A stretch of 64,000 nucleotides of DNA, from NCBI GenBank assembly GCA_008828725.1, contig MEHQ01003257.1, positions 62,001 to 126,000 on the forward strand, written 5' to 3'. The position numbers and the translations under genes were made by a program. This DNA is from Saccharina japonica. Lineage: Eukaryota > Sar > Phaeophyceae > Laminariales > Laminariaceae. This document shows positions 25,175 to 35,100 of this stretch, one piece after another; positions within the stretch are counted from its first letter, which is position 1; the number at the start of each line of letters is the position of its first letter. A model generated the notes under the pieces. That model did not search any database. It saw nothing but the letters and a program-made list of their open reading frames with translations, and was not told the origin of the DNA.

Positions 25175-25704
25175 AGCTCTTGGCATTATCAAGTCGCCAG
25201 TTGCAAAAACATTACATGTTCCTCTCTTACGCTTTTCACATTTGGTTCTATTCTTCCGCGAGCGTAGCGGGCGGCGTTAGCCGCCCGCGCAGCGGGGCCC
25301 TTGTATATTATACGTAGACTCGTCCTGTGCGCAACAGAGCCAGCGCACAGCGACAGACCGAAAATCTAAAAAATAATGATACATGATACCAGGTACAAAG
25401 AACATTTTGAGTCCGAGCACTCGCGTGCGCACGAACACACATCAGCAAGTGCGGCTCTAGACTATAAACAGCAGCAGCAGCAGTATCGGCATCACTACTA
25501 CTTACTGTCCGTACGAGTACAGAGTACTGCAGGGACACGCACCTCTTGAACGCCTGTTGCGGTGGCAGAGGAGAAGTTGATGACTCGTTTGATCTCTGCC
25601 ATATTATTGGTGTACACAACCACGGACCGGATGGGGGCATCTTTGCCGTCGAAGGAGGCCCTCGGCACTTCACCAGAAGAACCTGCGGCTGGAGAGGTAG
25701 CCAT
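8442..25704 (-). CDS. DUF4140/DUF4139-domain protein, copy B (complete, 14 exons, 689 aa)
   Basis: Exons in transcript order: 25704-25543, 20554-20423, 19137-19015, 18604-18393, 17978-17840, 17383-17257, 15602-15487, 14003-13711, 12853-12745, 12150-12004, 11769-11690, 11174-11090, 9175-8930, 8540-8442. They total 2070 nt with consistent phases. Residues 24-98 are the N-terminal DUF4140 domain (IRSVVVYTNNMAEIKR, VELTGLPSGF, GYCTILDVSF). Residues 99-225 are a helical coiled coil with an Ala run. Residues about 245-690 are DUF4139 (YLIIGARWSPSYDLRVDT, YYGRVFQTTTEDWEG, LRLSTAQPTF, THYIVPSQEPAAYLQAK, EYTVEWPVG), interrupted at 340-420 by a Pro/Gly-rich linker. There is no signal peptide or membrane segment, so it is probably cytosolic. 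The start at 25704 is the first Met before the domain and is preceded by TATAAG. The intron at 12003-11770 begins with GC. The acceptors of exons 3 and 8 are the least certain. Intron 1 is 4988 bp. The function is unknown in eukaryotes. Confidence 0.88.
9176..11089 (-). other. intron of copy B, 1.9 kb
   Basis: It contains a GACC tetranucleotide repeat near 9245-9270 and a segment at 9360-9560 that resembles 57950-58140 (TAGGACA, CTGGGTT-GATCTGT, and a shared CAGATAGA word), suggesting an old dispersed repeat. No coding exon was found between the two flanking exons. Confidence 0.5.
11770..12003 (-). other. GC-AG intron in copy B
   Basis: The exon ending at 12004 reads ...ATTCAG and is followed by GCGAGC on the minus strand. 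The corresponding junction in copy A is AAG followed by GTAAAA. Both exons are exactly 147 bp when a GC donor is assumed, and the downstream acceptor (11771-11770) is AG. No GT donor nearby preserves the frame and the paralogue alignment. Confidence 0.8.
12499..12520 (-). repeat. dispersed repeat 3' segment (GGATCTGAGTTACGA family), copy 1
   Basis: On the minus strand this reads GACCCCGGATCTGAGTTACGA followed by a purine-rich stretch, GCGAAGATAAAAAAATGGGAT and A-runs (down to about 12440). The same order occurs on the plus strand at 25073-25170 and 62083-62290. Confidence 0.6.
12863..13475 (+). mobile_element. G-headed MITE-like element, composite, with a nested insertion
   Basis: Two G-runs (12868-12886 and 12957-12973) head partial copies, the second continuing through GCATGGCCGTGGTCGCATGA, GGTTTTCACC, GACAGGCGTTGCTTGCACC, GAGCGAGTCACATGAAGGGG and the later part that includes TATCTGCCTCGTGGGTGCC. 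This later part is interrupted at 13250-13369 by a different short element. It lies in the copy B intron 12854-13710, beginning only about 10 bp from the exon edge. Confidence 0.7.
13250..13369. mobile_element. short TACGG...CCGTA inverted-repeat element, nested copy
   Basis: The ends are TACGGGGGGCCATATTAAATAGGACC and, inverted, a right end reading GGTCATACTGTAGTTACTAT then GGTCTTCCGTA. TAAT-like bases flank both ends. The centre is an AC/TA-rich spacer. Related copies are at 33178-33300 and 59329-59451. The surrounding sequence continues across the site as in uninterrupted G-headed copies, so the insertion is nested. Confidence 0.7.
14715..14942 (+). CDS. small ORF inside a copy B intron, opposite strand
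   Basis: An ATG-to-stop frame of 75 codons lies in the intron 14004-15486 of copy B but on the other strand. Its first 57 residues look like coiled-coil protein (QAMREASAVARQVTAIERGG, then ESIRDRAVKERNKSRAEASE), and codon composition is GC-rich and exon-like compared with the AT-rich flanks. The last 18 residues look like read-through beyond a possible splice point. It could be a nested gene, an exon of a plus-strand transcript, or a captured gene fragment. I do not recognise a family. Confidence 0.25.
   Translation: MDSYLEHTGQAMREASAVARQVTAIERGGLAAAESIRDRAVKERNKSRAEASETKAQHSFAFYSLSPAGSSEASA
19875..20075. repeat. palindromic (GGGTC)n/(GACCC)n array
   Basis: GGGTCGGGTT-type repeats on the left (19880-19925) face ten or so GACCC units on the right (19960-20010), with a short spacer containing AGATCTGACCAGACCCGTGA. 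The two sides can pair as a long GC-rich hairpin. Confidence 0.8.
20150..20408. repeat. tandem repeat, 16-bp unit GGTAGGGTTATGCTTA, about 15 copies
   Basis: The unit GGTAGGGTTATGCTTA recurs with single-base variants (ATATGCTTA, TATGCTCA, GGTACGGTTACG) from 20153 to 20408. The AGGGTT core resembles telomeric repeats, but the unit is not a canonical telomere repeat. Confidence 0.9.
20571..20735. repeat. tandem repeat, about 61-bp unit, 2.7 copies
   Basis: Each unit contains GGAGGGGGAAGGAGCATCCA, ACGTACATATATA and GAGAAGGGTA followed by AATGTC or AGCGTC. The array lies just upstream, in transcript sense, of the exon 2 acceptor of copy B. Confidence 0.9.
22374..23118. mobile_element. non-autonomous DNA transposon-like element (745 bp) with 10-bp target duplication
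   Basis: The left end GGGCATTAAGTAGGTGTTGC is matched in reverse by the right end ...CCACTAATTAATGCCC(TA), and both subterminal regions are GCGCAAC-rich. GTGTATACCA flanks both sides (22364-22373 and 23119-23128). The interior is non-coding, AT-rich, and holds an exact 96-bp internal repeat (22634-22729 and 22793-22888). An undetermined base N is at 22730. Confidence 0.75.
23131..23800. repeat. long inverted repeat (foldback), arms about 310-330 bp
   Basis: The left arm starting TCTCATGACAAAGAGACACT pairs with the right arm ending in the complement of TCTCGTGACAAAGAGACACT. Matches continue through GGAACCAC, ATATGAGCTC-TTGGTGCACTC, AAAGCGACAGCAG, TTCCGTGCCCTCCTTCGAT and GACCTCGTCGCT to an apical region near 23440-23475 containing GAACGAGCACGA and its complement. 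The arms differ at scattered bases. It abuts the element at 22374-23118 and lies in intron 1 of copy B. Confidence 0.85.
24808..24890 (+). other. tRNA-like sequence, probably a SINE head or tRNA pseudogene
   Basis: GATGGTCTAGAGGTAACCTC resembles a D-arm and A box, and GGAGTTCGAATCTC resembles a T-arm and B box, about 45 bp apart. The apparent anticodon loop CTTCTGA would read TCT. The acceptor stem (GTCGCCC against GGGTCGGAC) pairs poorly and the T-stem has mismatches, so I do not call a functional tRNA gene. An A-rich stretch follows. Confidence 0.4.
25073..25170 (+). repeat. dispersed repeat 3' segment with poly(A), copy 2
   Basis: GACCCCGGATCTGAGTTACGA is followed by a purine-rich stretch, GCGAAGATAATAAATGGGAT and about 30 A residues (25141-25171). 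The same order occurs at 12520-12440 (minus) and 62083-62290 (plus). A retroposed short element is the simplest reading. Confidence 0.6.
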
Positions 25705-28015
25705 CTTATAGCAGCAAGTCCTACGTACAGCAGCGCGCAGCGTTCGTCCGCAAATAACCTTTTGTTGGACTTCCCAGGGGAACTCGGCTGCTCGCGGGTT
25801 TCACGAGAAGGTCGAAGGCGTATTGGGATTTTTGTAACGCTTCGATCGGAGTCGATCCAATGTTGCTCACGACTTCGCGACCGCTTCGTACGTGAATCGG
25901 CGGCAGTTCACCCTGCACGGACGAGGCATAGCGAGCGAGTCAGCATGAGCGGTCGAGCACGGGTACCCGTGGGGGCGTCGGGACGGGCGGGGCTGTTCGG
26001 CAATCCAGCATCAGCCAGGTCGGGTCGCTCGTCTGAGGCCGATGTGCCGCCCACAAAACAACAAACTACGGGCAGAGACATCCCCGTTGCTCTTTCGAGA
26101 CAGCACAATAACAACCATCAGCAGGCGGACAGCACATACACCGGCGCCCCGCCACCTCCAGGGCGACGGTGAGCATTGGTAGATATTGATCGTGGCCACA
26201 CGGGACCAGTGACTATGGAGTCACTGCTGCTGTACATGAATTGCCTACGCCGTCGTTTGCGGGTGCATCACTTCTTCCGTAGACATCGTTATTTGCTCCC
26301 CACTCCAAAGTGTCAGGTCGGTATCATACATACGCCGTACGCGTACGTAGCCAATCCAATATCAATACCCCCCTCTTGGCCGTTCACACACTATCAATAG
26401 TACTGCTGTACGAACTCGTAGCATATACGAGTATATGTATGATACAAGTATTCATCTTTTTTGTCGACGAGACGGCGATGAATGGGGCTTGGAGCTTGGG
26501 AGGCGACGGGCGTAGTCAAAAAGATCCAATCCATAATTTACAAACACACTGCAAGTAGAAGAAGACACGCCAATACGAATTGTTCGCTAGAATGGGCTAA
26601 TACGTACTCGTACAGTACTTGTAGTATGTCGTACGCTCGTACTAACGAACAAACCACGGGCACGTGAGTACTCGTGTTACTGTACATAGTCCACAGCAGT
26701 ACGTACGTACTACTTGTACACTACGTATGAGTACACATGTACAGTCAGTACTTTGGTGCTCCTTTGAGCGCCAGGTCCAATTTTCTGTTACTAATTTCAG
26801 TCTCCGAGGCGAAGCCTCTGTGCCAAGCGAAACCAAGCCAGTCCTCGCAGCCTCTGGACCAACTACCTGATCTCGTACTCATATCATACTCGTGCTCGTA
26901 CAGCTCCGAGCACCAATTTTACGGGCGGAAAAGCGTTGCTGGCAGGATTAAAACGCGCGCAATACTCGTACGTATTAATGTCTGTACGTGCCACGACACA
27001 ACAGGCAATTTTCATCACGCGACATTAACGGTAACCCGATAACGCCCGGACGCGAAGAATATGGGTCTACCTATCAGGATGGCCGAGGAAATGGCACGCT
27101 GGAACAAGAACCTTCCAGGTGAATGTATATGTCATACCAGTATATATTGTTTGATATCGTGTCGAAAGTCTCGATTCGAAACATCGAACACACGATATAT
27201 ACTCGTATATAGTATCGAGCACGTTTTGCCCTCCTTTCCCTGGCATCTCCATCGTATGAAGTTTTGCTGGTATATATCATTCTGAACGAACAGCATCGAG
27301 GTACGTACGAGAGTGTACTAAAGCGCAGTACGTATAGTATCGAATACCGCAATCGTATCGATTTGAATTGTTTTTCTCGGTACCGTATCAAACTCGACTC
27401 TCGTTCGATATCCTACTAAAGTATGTACTTCGACGTTGTCTACCCGTACGTATAATAGGGTCCAGCAGGGTCCAGTTACACTTTTACATTTTTCGGTATT
27501 TATGCAATTGGACACCATACGTACCTCTGCCGCTGGGCGGGACTCCCCGCTGGTATGAACGAACGGACGACGTAGAGACTACCTAGAATAGTAGGTATTT
27601 ACGTAAGAAAACTATGACTGCGCCAGGGGGCTTCCTATCGCAAGTGGCCTACGAAGCCACTCGTGTTTTTCCACCGAATACACTAACGTCGAATATGATC
27701 TGTTTTCGGGCAAGGTTAGATAGGTACTCCCTATTTCTAGCTCGGCATATGTGCGCGTTCGTCGTTTTGATTGTAGCTCTATATGTACACGTGTGCATCG
27801 TTTTGAGACGTGGCATCCTCAAAACACGCAGCCGGAACTCCCACAGTTCATACTGCAAAAAGGGCAGACGGAAATCCCCCAAGGACGTATGTAACGCTTG
27901 AAGATGCGCGTTGTCGTCGAGGACTTAACGCTATATACTCACGGTCGTCGAAGAAGCCATGACTAACCAACAAACCGCGAGGGAGCGGTGGAACCGAAAA
28001 GGACCTCGTACGAAC

Positions 28016-28593
28016 TAATGCGGTGTGGATCTGCCTTCAACAAGCACATTGTTCTCCGCATCCATCGCGGCCGAAGGCCTCATCGCGGTTTCTAACGGGT
28101 TCAGAATCAAAAACAACATCAGGACCGAGCACGGGGTAATATTCCTGAAAGCCGGCGCATCGTCGCAAATCGTGGAGAGCCTCTTACCCCCCCCAACCCG
28201 TGGTTGGTCGCCGTCGATAACCGAGCTCAGCGCACGGCAGCGACGAAAGACACGTACGCACACTGCAAGGCAGGAGGCGACGACCCCACAAACGGGACCT
28301 CCTATATGGTCCCCTTTTTGGGGTCGTCCCCTCCTGCCTTGCAGTATGCGTAGGTGCCTTTCGCCACTGCCGTGCGCAGAGTTTGGTTATCGACCGTGAT
28401 TAACCACGTGTTGGGAGGTAGGAGGTCCTCCACGGTTGGCGACGATGCGCCGGCTTTCAGGAACATTGCCCCGTGCTCGGTCCTGATGCTGTTTTTGATT
28501 ATGAACCCGTTAGCAACCGCGATGAGGCATTCGGCCGCGATGATGAATGCGGAGAACAATGTGCTTGTTGGAAGGCAGGTTCACACCGCATTA
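28016..28593. repeat. long inverted repeat with a protein-like open arm, about 285-bp arms
   Basis: The left arm beginning near TAATGCGGTGTGGATCTGCC pairs with the right arm ending GGCAGGTTCACACCGCATTA; the centre is near 28305 in a GGTCCCCTTTTTGGGG stretch. Read on the minus strand, the right arm is open for 85 codons (AFIIAAECLIAVANGF, IRTEHGAMFLKAGASS, LRTAVAKGTYAYCKAGGDDP); the left arm is a diverged copy. A third, partial copy in the same orientation as the right arm lies at 28868-29015. I do not recognise the encoded sequence. Confidence 0.8.
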
Positions 28594-28867
28594 CAAAGCT
28601 CGCACGAGGCTTGCGATCGCAGGAGCACGTGGTTAGGGGACGGAGTGCGAGTTGGCGGACAACGCTGAGTTCTGTTTTTATCGTCCAATCTTATCTTCCT
28701 GTGTGAAGTCCCAAGAGTAACCGGTACTGCGAGCGGGTGAATGAAGTGCGTTTGGCTTTACGCCGGCGCGGCTCGGCGGCTGATCACATGTTTCTTGACT
28801 TGGTGTACTGATATGATACAAGAGAGCTACAAATGGCATAGCTCACCTTCACCTTCATGGTCCCTTT

Positions 28868-29015
28868 TTCTTATGGGGTCGTCGCCCTCCTGCGTTGCGA
28901 TACGCGTACGTAGGGGTCTTCCGTCACTGCCGTGTGCACTGAGTTTGGTTGTCGACGGTGGTCAACCATTGTGTTGGAGGGTAAGAGGTGATCCAGGATT
29001 GGCGACGATGCTTAG
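28868..29015. repeat. third, partial copy of the 28016-28593 arm sequence
   Basis: It shares GGGGTCGTC-CCTCCTGC, GGTCTTCCGTCACTGCCGTG, GAGTTTGGTTGTCGAC and GGCGACGATGC with the right arm of the foldback. It ends about 90 bp before the first exon of the CFAP52-like gene. Confidence 0.75.
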
Positions 29016-29147
29016 AATGTCACGAATCAGGGCGCAATGCAAACCCGCGTTTATTGACTTGGTTGATCCAGTCGTTGACCCGCGTGTTGACCCCCTTTTC
29101 TCAGAGTTGTCGGGGGGGACAGCGGGAAAGATCGTGGCGGAGAAGAT

Positions 29148-32100
29148 ATGCTCGAGCTGGAACACATCATAGGGTGAGTACGTATTATAGCTTTCTGCGC
29201 AGAGTACTCGTAGTGTGATGGAGTGTCCTGCGGCAAAACGTAGCTGCAGTATCATAGTATAGATGTAGGACTCTTATGGTTGTTTTAATATTCGTAGAAT
29301 ACGTGACTTCACGCTTCTGACAGGAGCGGTTCGAATGTCAGGAGTAGAGGATGCTTAAGTATTTTGGAGCATCCCGCTCTTTTGATAACTGCCTTCTTTC
29401 TTGCCATGGTTGACATTGGGCTGCCCTGGAGATAATAGAGGCAGATGACTGAACCAATAAAGACGGAACGGGTTACTACCCAGCACCGACATTCCTGCAT
29501 TCCCGGCAAGGCTACGCCTTTTATAGTCGTAGCGCAGTGCAGTACAGTACCTGGTACCAGCTATCTTGTTGCAAAGGCGAGAATGGTACCAAGCTAATCC
29601 CAAGCGGAAGCAGCAAACCTGCACCTGAGCACTGAGCTTCGAGCGTGCAAATTATTATTTCACTGGCGCTAGTGTAATCGCTGACCTTGCCTCTAGCCAA
29701 GGCCGTGGGTGTCGGCATCGGACACCAGGGAGCAAGCATCCCCTCGCATGAGACGACAGACGGAAGCAAGCCCATTTCATGTTTTGTTCGGTGCCCCTGC
29801 CAGGTACACTGGACATTTTTCGCAGACGATCACTGCTCACCCCAAAGACCACGGCGCGATGATCAAGAGCGTGGGCGCCCTCTTGGTCATTGGTGAGAGC
29901 TACGTAAATCACTTGTTGTGTACCCCCGCCCCCCGCCCTTCTCCCGACTCGTGTGGTAAAGCACTTACGGGAGACGGAGGTCGGCGAATAAAGTGGCTTG
30001 CCAGGCCTTTAAAAACAACGGCTTGACTACATACGTATGCACGTATCTAAAACACGAGGATGACCAACATTCGAGCAAAACGAACTTCGAGACCTCGCCA
30101 GCATGCATCCGTAACCCCTCTCGGAAGCATCGCTCAGCTTTCTACCGAGATTAGTTGGATGAGAATGGCAATCAAAACTGTCAAAGATTATTCCCGCAGC
30201 AGTGAAGGCCCATCAACCATCGGCGGCGATGCCTGGTATCCCTCATTAGTGGAAACCCACTAACGCCTTCGACGTTGTTGACTGGTTGCTGTACGCATAT
30301 AACGTGTGTCGAGTATTCAGGTCTGATTGACGGCATATTTCTATGTTTTGAAGTCATCGGACTACAGTTTCCCTGGTAGAGGAGGATGGCTTGATTGGAA
30401 CAAGCGCTGCACACTGTTACAACGAGAGAACACAATAAATAGGACAAAATATTGATCATAAAAACAGGTGAACATACAGGTTTTTTGTGTGTACCGTTGG
30501 TCCTATGTACTACGATCCCCCACACTATTAATAGATGGCAAATGGACTAATATCAATACGAAGGCATCGTTATTTCTAACGCCAATTTCCTGTTTTCCAT
30601 CTTCCCAGGATCCATCGCCGATCCTCATGAGCAGCAGCTCCTACGAGGTCACGATATGGAGATCAGCGCGGTCGCGGTGTCTCCATCGGGGTCTCTCGTT
30701 GCTACAGGTAACTACTAGGTGTAACTACCCTTGAAGGTATCATAGCAACAGGGTCTCTCTTTGACGATGCCATTTGTCGACTGCCGCAAGCTTTGTGAGT
30801 AAGGTCCTTCGCGACGGAACGTTATGTTTCTTTTTGTTTTGTTTGCTTGATTGTTTTATTGCCTGGATATTGGGTGACAGTTCCCACAAGGACTACTGTT
30901 AATAGTAGCCCCGCCATGTCATACATATATATACATATATATATACTTCGAAGTATATGTGTGTGTGCAAGAGCCTAACGGGTTGATTTGACGCATGGTA
31001 CCTTAAGGTGTTGGGGTTCGCCATGTTACAAAACAAAAATCCTGAGAGGCTCGTTCTCTCTTGAGGAAGGAGCTCTCGTATATGTCACCCGTAATAAACC
31101 CACGTTTTTTGTGAAAAATCGTTTAAGCTTAGCCCCATGAGCAAAACACCACGGCGTGGGTTTACTTTATAAAATAACGAAACAAACGATATTAGGTAGT
31201 TTCCGTCGATCAGAAAATATTTGCCTCAGCAGGCAAAAGCAACTTATCCCTACGTACGTACATGTCGCACGTAGCACCCCCATCAACTTGTGACAAATTT
31301 GTGTCCGTGGAGGCATGTGCGTGCCATGCGTTCTGAAACGGTGTGCTGTCGTTTGAAAGAAAATTCCCGCCGTGATGCACGATGAGCTGACCCTCCGTAT
31401 ACTACTGCTGTGCACGAGTGGGGGATACGTAGCAACATCCGAAACGCGGGTATACGGCGTGTTCTCCAACCAACATATGCTTGCGTGTAAATACGGTGGC
31501 TTCGCCTCTCCGCTCATCGATTCCCGCGCCCCTTCCCACGGACGTTTTTTTTCTGTCCCCGTGCTATCATATCCCGTCTCCCCTGTGAACCCTTTACCGC
31601 CACAAGGCCAGTGCGGGTCGACTCGAACCAAAGGGTTTCCAGCCCCGGTTGTCCTGTGGGACTACGCCTCCCGAACTTCCCTATTTGTGTACCAAGGTTT
31701 GACAGAGGTGAGGGACCGACAACCGTTTTAGTTATACTGTAATCATCGGTTTTAAGTGGTCACGCAGATCAATCACTCTTCGGGGTTCTCAATGTCAAGG
31801 AAGCATAGACGTCCGTCCGTGTGGTGCTGTTAAAAATTTGAGCGTTTTCGCAACAGCAACAAAAAAAAATGGGATATATGATACGTATACATATTCGGTG
31901 GCAGTTCAACAACATCGCGGTTTTTTTTCCGGTTTTCCCCCGTTACTTCCTACTTCCGACACACATGCAAGCGATGAGATGGCGCTTCTTGTTGAGGCAT
32001 GGCCCTACTCTCCACTCAGTCGTTGTTGCAGAGACAGCGGTCAAACGCTCCGCGCTTTTTACTGCGCCACAGAACCCGACCCGCTATCGTACGGCGTGAA

Positions 32101-35100
32101 GAGACCATCGTATGCATTACTAGCTGCAAGCGGCGTGCCCCCCAGGCCAATTGCCGCCACGGCATGCACCCAGCGCTCCGAGACGAAGCGCATTCCTACT
32201 CATAACACTGAAGAAGTCACCCCCCCTTTTTTCAGCGGATCATCATCGTCGTCCAAACGGTCTGCTTGAAAAGCCTTAATTTTCTTTTGTTTTTTTTTGC
32301 TGCTATACCATATATATAGAGCATTCCAGGGGGAATGTAGCAAAAGGGGAAAAACTGCCAGGTATATAGGTATATCACGGATAATATAACTTAGTATATT
32401 GGTACTTCAAGTATAATTAGTTTAGCAAAAGGGTAAAATGAAACATAGAACAAGCACGCCTAATGAGCGTGTCTAACGTATCACGCAGCTTGCAAAGTTG
32501 AGTTTCAACCGTTCAATCGGTAGTACTCACAGCTGACCTATTTTGTATTTTTTTATAAGAAGGGGAAGAACAATATACGACTTGGTCCAGCTTCGACTAC
32601 TGTTAACATATGCTTGCCTTCAACCACTAACCCCAGCCCTTCTTATCCAACCCTATACGAATCCCGACCGCTTGGGAAAATTCTCGGAAAACAAAAATGT
32701 ATTGAACATTATTCGTGGACTGTCGCAACCATTGTGTACGTGTGTGTCGAAGCTCTGTATACTGTAGTGTTTCGTTTTTGCTGCATATGCACTTCGAAGT
32801 ATGCACGTAAAGCAAGCACGCCGGACGCGCTTTTATATACCGAAAGACGCACAGAAACATCCACAAGCAAAACACTGAGCGCGCGCCGCTTGTCTCTGCC
32901 TCTCCTCCCCGGTCACCCCTTTTTTTTGTCTTTCCCACCCTTTCCCCCTCTCTCGTAGGGCGTTTGTCACCTCTCGTTTAGTCCGGACGAGAAGTTTCTG
33001 CTGGGCTGCGGTTTGGACCGGTTGGTTTACGTGTGGGACACCAGCACGGGAGAGCTTGTCACGGGAAAGCAGTACTCGGAACCCTCGACGCTCGGAGAGT
33101 GGAGCGCCATCAAAATCTCCGGTAGAAGAACAATATACCAGGTGGGGGTGGGGGGAGGGATTGTCGACTATGTTTGTTACGGGGTGGGCTAATGTAGTAA
33201 ATAGGACCCACGGCACACACACACAAAAACCTACCATATTTTCCTTTTTTCACTGACAATATTTGGTCCTATTTACTAGTGTTTACTATGGTCCCCCGTA
33301 ATCATAGTATCATTTCTTGTCGGCGATGAGTGAGTGAGGATAGGGGCGGCGGTTCGGCGGCCGGCCGGCCGGCCGGCCTGCCGGCGGTCGTGCGACGAGC
33401 AAGGAAAACGGCGCTGATGAAGCAGAAAGAGCCTTTTACGTAGTGCAACGTCGTGGTGACAAGTGATTCTTCGCGCAGGTTCTCCTGCTGGTTTTTGGCA
33501 GGCGCAGTACACGGAACCCTCGACGACGGCTTGGGGAGTGGAGCGCCGTCCAAATTCGGTGGTAGAAGGACCATAATATACCAGGTTATAGGGGACGGAG
33601 CTGTCGACTATTTGAAATTATTTGCCGACGATGGATGGGGATGAGGGCGGTTCGGCGGCGGCCGGCTGTGGTCGTGCGTGGGACAAGCAAAGAAAACGGC
33701 CTGATGAAGCAGAGCCGTTTTAGTGCAACGTCGTGGTGGCAAAAGTGACATTTTCGCCCAGGTTTCTCCGGCCGGTTTTGTAGTGTGAGTGAGGCCGTGT
33801 GAGCCATTAACGTGTACTTCTCGCCAGCACCAGGGTGTGTACCAGGTACCGTATGTTTGTGTTGTCAAGGGACGGAGCGAAAACAAGTGCCGAAAAAGTA
33901 AAATAAAAAACAATGACAGCAGCAGTGTGGGGCAAAAAAAATCGGGGTCGCACTCGTACTCGCTCGTACGTAGGCCACATGTCCGGGGGCGCAAGCACGT
34001 TTTGTGTCAGTACACACTGCCACTTATGTCCCTAAATTATAAGGACCGCTTTGATTAAAATATTTATTTTTACAAAATTCCTGCATTTAGGAACAATTGG
34101 TATTTATTTATTTGTTTGTTTGTTCTGGCGTGTGACAAGTTTTTCGTGGTGGCATTTACGTATTTGTTTTGCCACAACTGGCGGGGTCTCAATCCTTCAT
34201 GCTTGGTATCTACTTTGTGAGCGAAAAGCCTGTACTGGCCACTTTCGGCTACCGCTCTGCTACCGCTGTGCTGTACGTAGGTGTCCGCACTTCGGAAGAA
34301 GTTCCTTCGTAGTTTTTTTTTTTCTCACGTTCGACAGCCTCAGTCTCATCATCGATAAGTCACACAAGTTGCTGTGCTGTACGTGGGTGTCCGCATTTCG
34401 GAAGAAGTTCCTTCGTAGTTTTTTTTTCTTCTCACGTTCGACAGCCTCAGTTCCATCATCGATAAGCCACACATTGTATTCCTCCGACCAGGTAAACGAA
34501 CCCCGCGGTTTTACCGTAAACCTTCACGCTCGGGCCTGACTTCCCTCTCTCGCTTGCTTTGACCAAACCCCTACCGATTTTTTGCAGATTTGTTTGTGCG
34601 CCGGAAAGGATGTACTCGCTCTCGAGCTAAACTTCGACCCGGGGCGGCGTCAATGGACTTTGTCAGGTAAACACAAAGCTTAACAGCGATGCTGGTGGGA
34701 GGAAGGAAGGGAGAGAGCTGGGAGGGGGGGGGGGGGGGTACTCATTGTCGTGCACCGGACGGTAGTCATATGACCATAGACCCTCGCATCCCTACAATGC
34801 CGGGACGGAGCACGTTGGGTTTTCACACAACCAGGCAGACATTGCTTGCACCAAGCGCGAAGTGCCGTGAGGTATTGGCTAGTCGCATGGAGGGGAGCTG
34901 CATCCTGCGAAGAACGCCTCTGAGGCGGACTTGCATATGGACGACAGCTTCAATGAGTTAATTTAATTTCTGGTGTGGCCACTTCCGGAGACAGCAATGG
35001 TTTTACTATTGTAACTGCCTCGCGGATGCCTTACCATATTAAACACTACGTGATACGACCATTCCCCTTGTACGGAGCAAAGGTTCTCCAACCCCGCCAC

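Larger units (their letters stand above)
20555..25542 (-). other. intron 1 of copy B, 5.0 kb, element-rich
   Basis: Located between the exon encoding the DUF4140 N-terminus and the next DUF4140 exon. It contains, in plus-strand order, a 61-bp tandem repeat, segments with ACTCGGCRCG-CTCTTCGC words repeated near 21690, 21830 and 21910, a transposon-like element at 22374-23118, a long foldback at 23131-23800, a tRNA-like segment at 24808-24890 and a poly(A)-ended repeat at 25073-25170. No additional exon is needed for a continuous protein. Confidence 0.7.
25705..29104. other. divergent intergenic region between copy B and the CFAP52-like gene
   Basis: Promoters and 5' leaders of both genes should lie here. 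It is rich in GTAC and TACGTA words (for example 26690-26740). An ATG-led open stretch at 27061-27118 ends at a GTGAAT donor but is in the wrong phase for the next exon of the CFAP52-like gene. A large foldback occupies 28016-28593. No TATA or CCAAT element can be singled out with confidence. Confidence 0.5.

Noticed and set aside
27061-27118. possible first coding exon of the CFAP52-like gene
   Set aside because: It leaves one base over at its donor, whereas the exon at 29105 needs two; it could still be an exon of something else.
33500-33560. an additional CFAP52 exon
   Set aside because: It is a diverged duplicate of the end of the exon 32959-33121; the protein aligns continuously without it.
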